NCBI RefSeq assembly: GCF_007846085.1
Contig: NZ_VOEJ01000011.1
Location: forward strand, 1 to 64,000
Length of the DNA stretch: 64,000 bases
Direction of reading: 5' to 3'
Source: Mucilaginibacter pallidiroseus
GTDB lineage: Bacteria; Bacteroidota; Bacteroidia; Sphingobacteriales; Sphingobacteriaceae
Position numbers and translations under genes: made by a program. The notes beneath the pieces were generated by a model. That model was given only the letters and a program-made list of their open reading frames with translations. It was not told where the DNA came from and ran no database searches. Shown in pieces: positions 8,970 through 17,754 of this stretch (within the stretch, counting starts at the first letter, position 1; each line of letters starts with the position of its first letter).

Positions 8970-9310
8970 GCACAGCAGGCAGATAAATTCCGGCGTATCA
9001 TGATCCCGTTTTCCATGTCCGGTACAGCAGAAAATACAGCACACCGAGCATATCCCGACCGCGCTGTCTCCGCTGTGACCCGGCGGATCGATCCGAAACA
9101 TATTAAAGGAACAGCAATAATACTCAGACGACATAGATTATGAATTGGCAGATGTTTACTGACGGCATATGCTGTCAGGTACAGGACCGGTTCATCTCCG
9201 ATAAACATGCGGTTGATACGCCGCACGTTTATGTTATATAAAGAGGGGCCGGGTGGCCCGCGTTACATGAAGAAGACCCGCCCGCACTTCACGGACGGGT
9301 CACACATAAA
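8970..9310. other. Gene-poor stretch upstream of the esterase terminus
   Basis: 340 bases with no convincing gene. Overlapping minus-strand frames reach 9134 and 9226 but have atypical composition. An imperfect hairpin around 9275-9301 (GACCCGCCCG / CGGACGGGTC) lies just beyond the stop of the esterase gene and could be its terminator, although a clear T run is missing. Confidence 0.4.
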
Positions 9311-10300
9311 CTAAACACCCAGAAACTTTTTTAGCTCCGCAGCAGCGTGAACAAAAAGAGATCTTACCTGCGGAAGATCTGCCAGCGGGTTCAGTAAGCC
9401 GAAATCATGGATCATTCCATTATACCTGATCGTTGTGCATGGTACGTTCGCTTCGTCCAGCAGACGGCCGTAGGCCTCACCCTGGTCTCTCAGGATATCA
9501 GCTTCGGCAACCTGTATCAGCGCGGGTGGCAAGCCTTTCAATTGTTCAGGTGTGGCATTCAGAGGCGAAAGATAGATCTCCTTACGCTGTGCCGGGTCCT
9601 GCGTATAGTTGTCAAACATCCATTGCATCAGCGGGGTTGTCAGGAATCTGTCCTTTCCGTAAAGCTGATAAGAATCCCAGTCGAAGGTGGCATCTGTTAC
9701 AGGCCACATCAGTATCTGGACCTTAAACAGCGGACCGCCGTTTTCCTTTGCCTTGATAGCCGTGACGGCAGTCATGTTACCGCCGACACTGTTACCCACG
9801 ATAGCAAGGTTTTTCCCGTCGACTCCTATAGAGGCGCCGTTTTCCGCTACCCATTTTGAGGCTGCGTAGATCTCATCGATGGCCTGCGGATATTTCGCCT
9901 CCGGTGAAGGGGTATAATCAACGAACACGCCGGCGGCTCCGGATAAAACCACAAGGTCACGGACCATTCTTTTGTGCGTCGGGTAATCACCCAGCACCCA
10001 GCCGCCGCCATGGATAAATATGAAAGCGGGGATCAGCGTGTCACCTGTTTTTTCAGGCTTTACGATGTTCAGCCTGATCTGATACCCACCTGCACTGATA
10101 TCCAGTTCACTTTCTTTGATCCCGGAATAATCGACTTCTACCGATTTCTGGGCCTGAACAAGCACTTCACGGGCTTCCTCCGGTGAAAGGGTTTCCAATC
10201 CGGGGCCGCCGGGACCGTTCAGTGCAGCCAGAAAGTCTTTAGTTGATTTTGAAATAGCGGGATCTTCCGAGACCGCAACGGGAGTTTGCTTTGTTGTCAT
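9311..10300 (-). CDS. Alpha/beta-hydrolase esterase (hormone-sensitive lipase group)
   Basis: 329 residues. This is a serine hydrolase of the HSL/GDXG group. The oxyanion-hole motif HGGGWVLGD lies near residue 97. The nucleophile elbow GNSVGGN (serine near 169) has the GxSxG pattern. The acid is in EADILRDQGE (~266), and the catalytic histidine in GMIHDFGLLN (~297). It likely hydrolyses short acyl esters. There is no clear signal peptide, so it is cytosolic. Upstream lies an FNR-type box (10417-10430) with a TAATTTTA -7-like element about 25 bases downstream of it, which suggests control by an FNR/Crp-type activator. Confidence 0.9.
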   Translation of the reverse strand: MTTKQTPVAVSEDPAISKSTKDFLAALNGPGGPGLETLSPEEAREVLVQAQKSVEVDYSGIKESELDISAGGYQIRLNIVKPEKTGDTLIPAFIFIHGGGWVLGDYPTHKRMVRDLVVLSGAAGVFVDYTPSPEAKYPQAIDEIYAASKWVAENGASIGVDGKNLAIVGNSVGGNMTAVTAIKAKENGGPLFKVQILMWPVTDATFDWDSYQLYGKDRFLTTPLMQWMFDNYTQDPAQRKEIYLSPLNATPEQLKGLPPALIQVAEADILRDQGEAYGRLLDEANVPCTTIRYNGMIHDFGLLNPLADLPQVRSLFVHAAAELKKFLGV

Positions 10301-10387
10301 GTTCGTGTAGCTTTTAGATAGGTATTTGCCTGGTGATCAGCCAAAATTAATTTAACCGTGATCGCACCTGCCCGGAGCAGATAATGT

Positions 10388-10430
10388 AAAATTAGGCAGC
10401 CTATTTATCCGAATCATTGATAAATGTCAA
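10388..10430 (-). promoter_or_regulatory. FNR-type box plus -7 element for the esterase gene
   Basis: TTGATAAATGTCAA at 10417-10430 fits the FNR/Crp-class consensus TTGAT-N4-ATCAA with one mismatch. On the minus strand a TAATTTTA element (10395-10388) resembles the Bacteroidota -7 box TAnnTTTG. That places the box centre near -42, the classical class II activator position. It is 117 bp upstream of the esterase start. Confidence 0.5.
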
Positions 10431-10468
10431 TATTCTCGGTTGACGGGAAAAAACTTTATGACAAAATA

Positions 10469-10492
10469 AGGCTGTCTCCGGAAAGACAGCCT
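10469..10492 (-). terminator. Intrinsic terminator of the azoreductase gene
   Basis: A 9-bp perfect stem (AGGCTGTCT / AGACAGCCT) with a six-base loop, followed on the minus strand by TATTTTGT. It begins 24 bp beyond the stop of the azoreductase gene. Confidence 0.8.
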
Positions 10493-10515
10493 ATGCATCA
10501 GAAAGGGGAATATGG

Positions 10516-11118
10516 TCAGCTGATAACGATACTGTCTATTCCTTTTTCAACCGCGGTTTCTTTAATGCCCTCAATAGCAGTGCCTTCGATACGGAATACA
10601 CTTACATCGGTAAGACCGAGGAAGCCCAGTATCGTTTTCAGATAGGGGCTGACAAAATCGAACCCGGTTGCTTCTCCGTGAGAATAAACACCCCCCGAGG
10701 ACATCGCGATATATACTTTTTTGCCGTGGATTAAGCCTTCAGGTCCATTCTCCGTGTAATTAAAGGTCTCGCCGATCCGGGTAATGTGGTCGATCCATGC
10801 TTTTAGTGATGAATGTATGCCGAAATTATAAAGAGGGGCGCCGATAACAATGTAATCTGCATTTCGTATCGCACTGATCGCTTCGTCAGAGTGGGCTAGT
10901 GCTTCTGTCGCTTCCGGGCTTCTTTGTTCCGCAGGTGTGTAGAAAGATCTGACGTGATGTTCTTCAAGATGAGGGAAGTTTTTTGAAATAAGGTCATATT
11001 CAGTAACTGAACTTCCGGGATAAGCATTTTGAATTTTTTCAACGATGGCTTTTCCAAGTTTAATACTGAAGGAAGAATCGCCGCGGGGGCTCGAAATGAT
11101 ATGAAGGATATTTTTCAT
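10516..11118 (-). CDS. azoR: FMN-dependent NADH-azoreductase
   Basis: 200 residues, the standard length for AzoR. It reduces azo compounds and quinones with NADH and bound FMN as a cytosolic flavodoxin-fold dimer. The beginning MKNILHIISSPRGDSSFSIKLG carries the FMN phosphate loop. Further AzoR stretches are ADYIVIGAPLYNFGI-SSLKAWIDHI (~90-115), GKKVYIAMSSGGVYS (~139-153) and LGFLGL (~172). It is a single-gene unit closed by the hairpin at 10469-10492. Such enzymes often serve in quinone or electrophile stress, but no thiol- or quinone-sensing regulator is adjacent. Confidence 0.92.
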   Translation of the reverse strand: MKNILHIISSPRGDSSFSIKLGKAIVEKIQNAYPGSSVTEYDLISKNFPHLEEHHVRSFYTPAEQRSPEATEALAHSDEAISAIRNADYIVIGAPLYNFGIHSSLKAWIDHITRIGETFNYTENGPEGLIHGKKVYIAMSSGGVYSHGEATGFDFVSPYLKTILGFLGLTDVSVFRIEGTAIEGIKETAVEKGIDSIVIS

Positions 11119-11160
11119 GTCTTTTAAAATGTATTTGCTTTAATTTGATGTTTTAAAATT

Positions 11161-11910
11161 TTAACCGGCTATAGCCATGAAGAGTGAAAGGTCCTGCTCA
11201 ACAGGAGGGACTGCCCTGGTATCTGTTTTATACGGCTTTCCCAGGAGATAAACTTTAACCCGCTGTGATATGCCACGGAGATCAAGCTCTACGGCGCTGT
11301 ACCTGTCATCCTTTTCAGGGAGCAGTTGAAAGGCATCCGCAGATATGAGAAGATTGTTATTCAGTGTCTTTGTTTCCGCCTGTATCCTTGCTGCCACATT
11401 TGCTGCCAGGCCCATAACGGTCACCTGCTCGCTGCCTGTCAGATCAGATAAGCCGACAACGACTTTTCCCTTATGTATCCCGATGCCGGCCTCCAGCCCG
11501 GACCTGCAGCTTCCCACTAGATGTTTTGAATTAAAAGTATCCAGTAAGGACAGTACGGCTACTGCAGCCGCATGGGCAGACTGCACCGCCGCATCAGGCG
11601 GTGTTTGAGTTCCGAACGCAGCATAAATACTGTCACCAGCAACTTCAACGATCTGACCGCCATGCAACCTCAAGATCTTAGCGCACTCATTAAGAAAATG
11701 GCGGACCACAAAGAGAACGTCATAGCCGTTATTTTTTTCCATCAGGGACGTGTAGTCACGCACATCTAAAAATAAAAGCGCAAGTTCCTGTTCCTTTCCA
11801 AGGCGATACCGCCCGGAAGTATCTCCTGCTGATGAAAGGTCAGGGCAGAAGATCTGGTCGTCATTTAGCTTGATACACGCCTTCAGTGTGTCAACATTCC
11901 CGGTTTCCAT
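11161..11910 (-). CDS. Class III adenylate/guanylate cyclase domain protein
   Basis: 249 residues. A single class III cyclase catalytic domain spans about residues 35-215. The first metal-binding aspartate is in LALLFLDVRDYTSLME and the second in VEVAGDSIYAAFG. The GLEAGIGIHKGKVVVG stretch follows, then VTVMGLAANVAARIQ with the N-x3-R catalytic pair. No membrane segment or sensor domain is seen, only ~35 extra N-terminal residues, so it is a small soluble cyclase. It probably makes cAMP, although specificity was not assigned. Bacteroidota Crp/Fnr proteins could be a target, but no direct link is shown here. Confidence 0.85.
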   Translation of the reverse strand: METGNVDTLKACIKLNDDQIFCPDLSSAGDTSGRYRLGKEQELALLFLDVRDYTSLMEKNNGYDVLFVVRHFLNECAKILRLHGGQIVEVAGDSIYAAFGTQTPPDAAVQSAHAAAVAVLSLLDTFNSKHLVGSCRSGLEAGIGIHKGKVVVGLSDLTGSEQVTVMGLAANVAARIQAETKTLNNNLLISADAFQLLPEKDDRYSAVELDLRGISQRVKVYLLGKPYKTDTRAVPPVEQDLSLFMAIAG

Positions 11911-12333
11911 AATGAATTAATTTGATCGGTTCTTAAAAATGAATGTCCGTTCTCTTCCCGCTGGCGGATGAACCCTGTTATCCCGTCTGTCTTTGTTTCG
12001 CCGGGCGGCGCCAGGCAGTCCGGCCTGAAATAAAAAACATGAGATGTATTTCACATCCGACGGGATGCCGGGAACACACCGCGCGGTATTCAATGGGGCC
12101 GCAGCAATGGCTGCGCATGAGTCATATTTCCTGATGCCGTGCAGCATTCCGGTATGCAGATTTGAAAAAAATTCCGCTGTCCGGAAACGGATATCATGAA
12201 AGGCTTCCGGGAAAATCTGAGCTGCGGCGATCATAACCTGTTAACTTTGTTTTGTGCTCCATTATCGGACACAACAAAGTTCAGGGTTACCCGCATGCGG
12301 GACGTTCCTGTTTTTCGGTAAATAGAACCAATT
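11911..12333. other. Intergenic region without a supported gene
   Basis: About 420 bases between the cyclase start and the AraC-gene stop, both on the minus strand. A 105-codon minus frame (11917-12234) lacks any recognisable domain and has an unlikely composition, so I do not call it. No clear hairpin terminator or operator was found. Confidence 0.5.
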
Positions 12334-13254
12334 TTACCGTTCCAGCTGATATTCTACCGGGGATTTACCATTCATCTGCCTGAAAAATCTGCTGAAATGC
12401 GAACTTGTCGCGAATCCCAGTTCCAGGGCAACCTCCTTGATGCTCTTTCCGGACAGGTTCAGCAGGTACTGGGCCTCAAGGTAGAGCCTGTTGTGTATGA
12501 TCTGCAAAGCAGTTTGGCCCGTCTCGTTTTTTACAACTTCAAGCAGATATTTCGGGGAGATGCTGATCATGTCTGCATATTCCCGGACGGTACGCTTTTC
12601 AAGAAAATGCTCATCGACCTGTTTCCTGAAATTGAAGACAATGGCCTGCTGCCTGTTCGTCTGCCTGACGGCGGTCGAACGGCATGTTTCACAAGCCCTG
12701 TTCATCTCAAACAGGATCTGTATAAGCAGGAGTCTGATGACCTGCCTGCTGAAGTTTTTCTTTTGCTTTACTTCCCGGTCTATCTGCTCAAAAAGATGTT
12801 TGAATTGCAGGAAACTATCCTCATTGAGCTCAAATATGGGCGGCTGGTCGGGCCCTGTATCCAGAAGCTGTTCGATGAGTTCCTTCTTGATAAAAGATTC
12901 AGTGAGGAATTCTGGTTTAAAAAGCAGCATGTAAAGCTTAAGGTCATCCGTTTTGTCCTGGTAGGAACTGATATATCGTGGTGACACCAGATGTATGGTC
13001 CGCGGCCTGACATCCAGGCTGAACGGCCCCAGTGTTTTCTGCGACTCACCCTGAAGACATAATATGAGAATAAAGAAGTCGGTCTTAAGGGGAGGCCCGG
13101 TCTTTACTGCTCCGTCATTACTCAGAACAACGAATTCCTCGATCGAATTTGTGATGTCGAAGCTGTTCATTCCGAATCCTTCAGCCCTGTTCTCAAAAGT
13201 GATGTGGGCGTTTACGGTAGTTCTGATATCCGATATCCGCGGAGGTTTGGTCAT
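12334..13254 (-). CDS. AraC-family transcriptional regulator
   Basis: 306 residues from the ATG at 13254; an internal ATG at 13170 would give 278 residues and cannot be excluded. The N-terminal half is a cupin-type sensing domain (FFILILCLQGESQKTLGPFSLDVRPRTI). The C-terminal ~100 residues hold the AraC double HTH: VREYADMISISPKYLLEVVKNETGQ and IKEVALELGFATSSHFSRFFRQMNGKSPVEYQ. It lies just downstream (95 bp) of the decayed RND efflux genes on the same strand and may once have regulated them. Confidence 0.9.
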   Translation of the reverse strand: MTKPPRISDIRTTVNAHITFENRAEGFGMNSFDITNSIEEFVVLSNDGAVKTGPPLKTDFFILILCLQGESQKTLGPFSLDVRPRTIHLVSPRYISSYQDKTDDLKLYMLLFKPEFLTESFIKKELIEQLLDTGPDQPPIFELNEDSFLQFKHLFEQIDREVKQKKNFSRQVIRLLLIQILFEMNRACETCRSTAVRQTNRQQAIVFNFRKQVDEHFLEKRTVREYADMISISPKYLLEVVKNETGQTALQIIHNRLYLEAQYLLNLSGKSIKEVALELGFATSSHFSRFFRQMNGKSPVEYQLER

Positions 13255-13348
13255 TGGTACAAATTAAACGTTTTTTAAGCTCTTTTGTAGAACGATGTTT
13301 ACTCGATCGAGCATCCTCCCGGCGTGCACGGGTACAGGGACAGCCGCT

Positions 13349-16228
13349 TTAACGCCAGCCACCCCCGACTGAACGGTAAAGGTCAACCCTCGCGTCGAGC
13401 CCTGCTTTTTCTATGCCGGCGAGGTCCAGTTCGCTTTGGAGAACGCTGCTTTGGGCGATAATGACTTCCAGATAAGTGGCTTTGCCATTTTTAAACAGGA
13501 GGTTTGCATTTGCGGTGGCGAGGCGGAGTGCTGTGACTTTCTCCCGTACAACGTCCTGTTGCCTGTCCAGTTTTTTGATACGGATCAGGGCATCTGATAC
13601 TTCCTGTACAGCGGTTAGCACCTGCTGACGGAATCGGATGATCGATTTTTCTCTTTCTATTTTAGAAATCTCATACCGTGTTCTCAGGGCTTTGCGCTGG
13701 AATACCGGTTGCGTGATCCCGCCCGCGACAGCACCAAAAAGCGAGGCAGGGAGGCTGAACCAGTTACTTGCCCTGAAAGCATTCAAACCGCCTTCGGCAG
13801 TTATGGTCAGGCTGGGGTACATATGCGCTTTACTATAACCGACCTCCGCATTCGCCCTGTCGACATCGATCTCGGCCGCACGCACCTCCGGACGTATGCT
13901 AAGTAATTCCAGCGGCACCCCTGCAGAAAGGTTTCCCCGCATGATAATCTTGTCGAGGGTCCGATGCCGGCTGATCGCTTCAGGGAGCTTTCCGCAAAGT
14001 ACGCTGAGTGAATTTTCAGTGATACTGATCTCCTGTTCAAATCGCGGTACTAGCGCTGCCGCGGTCAGGCGCTGTGCATAGGCCACTGCGGGTTTCTGCA
14101 TCAGCTTTGCTATAAACTTGCCCGAAACAGTGCTGAAACGCTCCAGATTGCCGCCGGATTTATCCTGCAGTACAAAATCCAGGGCTTCAACGTTACTGAA
14201 CCCAGGCACCGTCGGGAATTCGAACACAAAGAAACTGCCGCCGGGGACACTTCTCAGCTGACCGCGAATATTTTCCTGTATGGCATTGATATCTTTGACC
14301 GCACCGCGTTCTTTATCGTCGTTCAGCAAAACGAATACAACACCGGCGGAAGGACTGCTTGAATTGGTCAGCAGATTCAGCCCCGATACTGAGAACACGA
14401 ACCGGGCAGAAGGCACCGCCCGCAGTTTTGCCTCCGCATCAGCGATCACTTTGCTGGTCTTTGAAAGAGAAGTGCCTGAGGGCGTCGACACAAATATCGC
14501 AATAAAGCCCTGGTCCTCGGTCGGGATGAAACCGGTTCTGGTTGTCCTTACAAGATACACGGTGAAGGCGGTGATCAGGATGAGTCCGGTTATCGCGACC
14601 CATTTATGGGCGGTCAGGTAGCGCAACCCTCCGGTATACCGTTCTGTAAGCGATTGAAAGCTCCTGTTGAATCCCCGGTTGAATTTTGCCGCAAATCCCT
14701 GTTTTACAGGGTGCCCGCCATGTTCATGCCCGCCTTTCAGGAAAAGGGCGGCCAGGGCAGGGCTGAGGGTCAGCGCATTGACGGCAGATATCAGGATCGC
14801 AATGGCCATCGTAAAAGCGAACTGTCTGTAGAATATGCCTGTTGAACCTGTGAGAAAGCCTACAGGCAGAAATACCGCTGCCATCACCAGGGTGATCGAA
14901 ATGATCGCGCCTGATATTTCACGCATCGCCGAAACAGTAGCGGAACCTGCATCCAGATGCTCTTCTTCCATCTTCGAATGGACTGCTTCTACCACGACGA
15001 TCGCATCGTCCACAACGATACCGATCGCGAGAACGAGCGCGAACAGCGTAAGCAGGTTGATGGAGAAGCCGAGCAAATTCAGAAAGAAGAATGTACCCAG
15101 GATTGCGACAGGGACGGCGATCGCCGGGATCAGTGTCGACCGGAAGTCCTGAAGGAAGATGAATACGACGATGAACACCAGCACAAAAGCTTCGATAAGT
15201 GTATGCTTTACCTGGGTGATCGATTCATCAAGTGAGGTCTTGGTCCGGTAGAAGTTATTATAGTGAATACCCTGCGGGAAATTCTTTGAAGCTTTCTGCA
15301 TCAGGTTGTCAAGGGCGATCTGTATATCATTCGAATTCGAGCCGGCAAGCTGAATGATACCGAATCCCATTGCCAGATTACCGTTTGCGTGTGAAGTACT
15401 TGTATATGAATATGCCCCAAGTTCTAAACGGGCAACATTCTTCAACCTGAGAACTGACCCGTCCGGATTTGTTCTGAGAGGAATATTGCCGTATTCTTCG
15501 GGGGTTATGAACTTTCCTTGGTACTTGATCACAAATTCAAAGGACTCATCACTTCTTTCCCCGAATTTACCCGGTGCGGCTTCGAGATTTTTGTCCTGGA
15601 TCGCCGCCTGAATATCACCCGGAGTGATGTGGTAAGCCGCCATTTGACCCGGGTTAAGCCATATGCGCATCGCATAATCGCTGACGCCGCCGAAGACAAC
15701 CACCGAAGCAATACCGCGGATCCTTTTTATTTCGGGAATGATATTGATCTGTGCATAGTTGGTAAGGAATGCCTGGTCGTAGCGCTTCTGGTCGGTAGAA
15801 TAGATCCCGATCGCGGAGATAAAGCCGTTGCGCTGCTTTATCGTGGTGATACCCTGCTGCAGGACCTCTGCGGGAAGCTGGCTTTGCGCCGTGCTCACCC
15901 GGTTCTGGACATTGATCTGAGCCTGGTCAGGATCGACACCCTGGTCAAAATAAACGGTTATCGACAGCGTTCCGTCGTTACTTGCGGTAGAACTCATGTA
16001 AGTCATGCCTTCTACACCGTTAATCGCCTCTTCAAGGGAAGGCGCCACAGACCTCAGAATAGTTTCCGCATTTGCTCCGGGATATACTGCAAATACAAGG
16101 ACCGCAGGCGGTGCAATGTCAGGGAACTGCTGCAGCGGCAGTTTAAACAGGCCAAGTATTCCAAGGATCACAAGAATAACAGAGATCACTGTCGAGAGTA
16201 CGGGCCGTTCTATAAATTTTTTAAACAT
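13349..16228 (-). CDS. RND efflux pump truncated and fused in frame to the tail of a TolC-like protein
   Basis: A 959-residue frame made of two unrelated parts. Residues 1 to ~715 are an HAE1/AcrB-type RND pump: MFKKFIERPVLSTVISV start, QFPDIAPP, and the TM4 proton-relay motif IGIVVDDAIVVVEA with its paired aspartates. They stop after FVLQDKSGGNLERFSTVSGKF, so the second porter half and TM8-12 are missing. Residues ~720-959 are the C-terminal half of a NodT/TolC outer-membrane channel (ITENSLSVLCGKLPEAI, IRPEVRAAEIDVDRANAEVGYSKA, AYP-like HMYPSLT). Normal pumps have ~1040 residues. A deletion of roughly 1.7 kb that removed the pump 3' end and channel 5' end explains this. The product is very unlikely to work. 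The junction is near 14070. It is 20 bp downstream of the broken membrane-fusion gene. Confidence 0.85.
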   Translation of the reverse strand: MFKKFIERPVLSTVISVILVILGILGLFKLPLQQFPDIAPPAVLVFAVYPGANAETILRSVAPSLEEAINGVEGMTYMSSTASNDGTLSITVYFDQGVDPDQAQINVQNRVSTAQSQLPAEVLQQGITTIKQRNGFISAIGIYSTDQKRYDQAFLTNYAQINIIPEIKRIRGIASVVVFGGVSDYAMRIWLNPGQMAAYHITPGDIQAAIQDKNLEAAPGKFGERSDESFEFVIKYQGKFITPEEYGNIPLRTNPDGSVLRLKNVARLELGAYSYTSTSHANGNLAMGFGIIQLAGSNSNDIQIALDNLMQKASKNFPQGIHYNNFYRTKTSLDESITQVKHTLIEAFVLVFIVVFIFLQDFRSTLIPAIAVPVAILGTFFFLNLLGFSINLLTLFALVLAIGIVVDDAIVVVEAVHSKMEEEHLDAGSATVSAMREISGAIISITLVMAAVFLPVGFLTGSTGIFYRQFAFTMAIAILISAVNALTLSPALAALFLKGGHEHGGHPVKQGFAAKFNRGFNRSFQSLTERYTGGLRYLTAHKWVAITGLILITAFTVYLVRTTRTGFIPTEDQGFIAIFVSTPSGTSLSKTSKVIADAEAKLRAVPSARFVFSVSGLNLLTNSSSPSAGVVFVLLNDDKERGAVKDINAIQENIRGQLRSVPGGSFFVFEFPTVPGFSNVEALDFVLQDKSGGNLERFSTVSGKFIAKLMQKPAVAYAQRLTAAALVPRFEQEISITENSLSVLCGKLPEAISRHRTLDKIIMRGNLSAGVPLELLSIRPEVRAAEIDVDRANAEVGYSKAHMYPSLTITAEGGLNAFRASNWFSLPASLFGAVAGGITQPVFQRKALRTRYEISKIEREKSIIRFRQQVLTAVQEVSDALIRIKKLDRQQDVVREKVTALRLATANANLLFKNGKATYLEVIIAQSSVLQSELDLAGIEKAGLDARVDLYRSVGGGWR

Positions 16229-16247
16229 AACTTTAAGATTATTGTGA

Positions 16248-17383
16248 TCAGTTCCTGGCGATCGCCTCTTGGCCTGATTTTGTTTCTACGGGTTTGATAA
16301 GTGTGCCGTCCTGTAACCTGTCAAAGCCGCTGAGGACAATGAGCTGTCCTGTAGTCAGCCCCTCTCCGACAAGATATTTATCTCCGGTCTTGCCGATCAC
16401 TGTGATGAATTTTCGTCTGGCCTTATGATCGCTGCCGACGACGTAAACGAATATTTTGTCCTGCAGGTCGACTGTTGCAGAAGCCGGTATGGCTATAGCT
16501 CCGGGATGAGCGAGTGCCATTTTTATTTTTCCGGTATTCCCGGTCCTCAGCAGACCTTGTTTATTATCAAAGGTGGCACGTAACGTGATTGCTGCCGTCC
16601 GCTGGTCGAATTGTCCGTCGATCATATCCACTCTGCCCGGAAGGTCGTAAACTGACTTGTTGGCGAGTATCAGCCTTACAGGTGACAGGCGCTGCAGTTT
16701 TTCCCGGACACCGTTACCCGGGTACTGTGCCTTGAAATTCACGAAATCTTCTTCCCCCAGAGAAAAATAGGCGTGAATCGACCTGATATCGGAAAGCTGT
16801 GTCAGCGCGGTAACATCGCCGGGGGATATGATGCTTCCTCTCTTTTTGGGTAATCTCCCTATAAATCCCGACGTCGGCGCTTTGATAATTGTGTAGCCGA
16901 GATCGATACGTGCAGATCCCAGCTGCGCCCTGGCCTGAGCAAGGTTTCCTTCAGCTGTCTGAACTACCACATTTGCAGTCCTGAGCTGATATTCGGACAC
17001 TACTTTATTCTGAACAAGAGGCCTGAGCTTTTCGGCTTCTAATCTGGCATTGTTCAGATTACCCTGCATCGAAAGCACTGTTGCGGCAGCACTGGCGAAC
17101 TTCTGCCTGAACGGACGGTCGTCAATCGCAAAAAGCGGTTGCCCTTTTTTACATAAGCCCCTTCATCGACGAAAGTCCTTTCCAGTATGCCTTCTATCTG
17201 GGGCCGGATCTCCACATTTACAGCGCCTTCCAGCGTGGCGGGATATTCCTGGTAGGTTATGGCTGATCCTGCAGTGATCCTGCTGACCGGTAAACTTTCC
17301 GGTGAAGGTGACTGCTGTGAAGCGGGCTGGGAACACCCTGCCAGGGCAATGGCCAGCAGTGAGAACATAACATTGTTTTTCAT
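16248..17383 (-). pseudogene. RND membrane-fusion protein (AcrA/HlyD type) with a frameshift
   Basis: The gene starts at the ATG at 17383 with a lipoprotein signal (FSLLAIALAGCSQ), then EYPATLEGAVNVEIRPQIEGIL and VDEGAYVKKG. At that point the frame shifts. The continuing AcrA homology (QPLFAIDDRPFRQKF, then the hairpin, lipoyl and beta-barrel domains, e.g. TIIKAPTSGFIGRLP) is in the -1 frame up to the stop at 16248. The break lies exactly at A-AAA-AAG (17150-17144, minus strand). Reading it with a -1 slip restores a normal ~378-residue protein. It could therefore be a one-base loss, a sequencing error, or a slippage-expressed gene. The downstream fused pump argues for decay. An FNR-type box lies 83 bp upstream. 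Confidence 0.85.
17144..17150 (-). other. Slippery heptamer A AAA AAG at the frameshift of the membrane-fusion gene
   Basis: The seven bases read A AAA AAG in the frame of the upstream part of the gene, the same heptamer used for -1 frameshifting in E. coli dnaX. A -1 shift here gives KKGQPLFAIDD, the expected AcrA-family continuation. No stimulatory stem-loop was verified downstream. Confidence 0.6.
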
Positions 17384-17465
17384 AGTGACATTATCTGTTT
17401 CGTAACGACTACAAAGTTGAAAACTGTAACTACCGCGGTTTCTTGACAAAGAGCAGAAAATATCA

Positions 17466-17479
17466 TTGATAAAAATCAA
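17466..17479 (-). promoter_or_regulatory. FNR-type box, perfect TTGAT-N4-ATCAA
   Basis: TTGATAAAAATCAA is an exact match to the FNR consensus. It lies 83 bp upstream of the membrane-fusion gene (minus strand). A second box (17562-17575) lies 96 bp further on, serving the opposite strand. Confidence 0.6.
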
Positions 17480-17561
17480 CACTGACGGAAAGTGATCATG
17501 GACCGGTAGTTCAGGAAATACAGGCATTGCCGGCTATAGAGTGGGTATCAGCGCCGTGGCA

Positions 17562-17575
17562 TTGACTTTTGTCAA
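17562..17575 (+). promoter_or_regulatory. FNR-type box upstream of the BamA-like/photolyase unit
   Basis: TTGACTTTTGTCAA is a perfect dyad of the TTGAY-N4-RTCAA class, 180 bp upstream of the ATG at 17755. A TATCATCG element (17593-17600) at the right distance could be a weak -7 box. Confidence 0.5.
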
Positions 17576-17754
17576 TATTTTTTCATGCCTTTTATCATCG
17601 GAAGGCGACGATCAGCGGCCGAATTTTGAGCTCAAGGAATCATCCTGCTGTAACAGGCAGCCCCGGGTATCCGCACAAGGAAGCTTATGTATCCCTGAGC
17701 AGCCATATAAACCTATCTGCTGATTATGTTGATCGTCATTTAATTCTTAATAAG

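Noticed and set aside
9275..9301. Hairpin after the esterase stop as a certain terminator
   Set aside because: The stem is imperfect and no T run follows; mentioned only as a possibility in the gap entry.
11917..12234. 105-codon minus frame between the cyclase and AraC genes
   Set aside because: No domain, odd composition and no clear start context; left as an unassigned gap.
15518..16297. 259-codon plus frame opposite the RND gene
   Set aside because: Antisense to strongly conserved RND motifs; a mirror frame of a GC-biased codon pattern.
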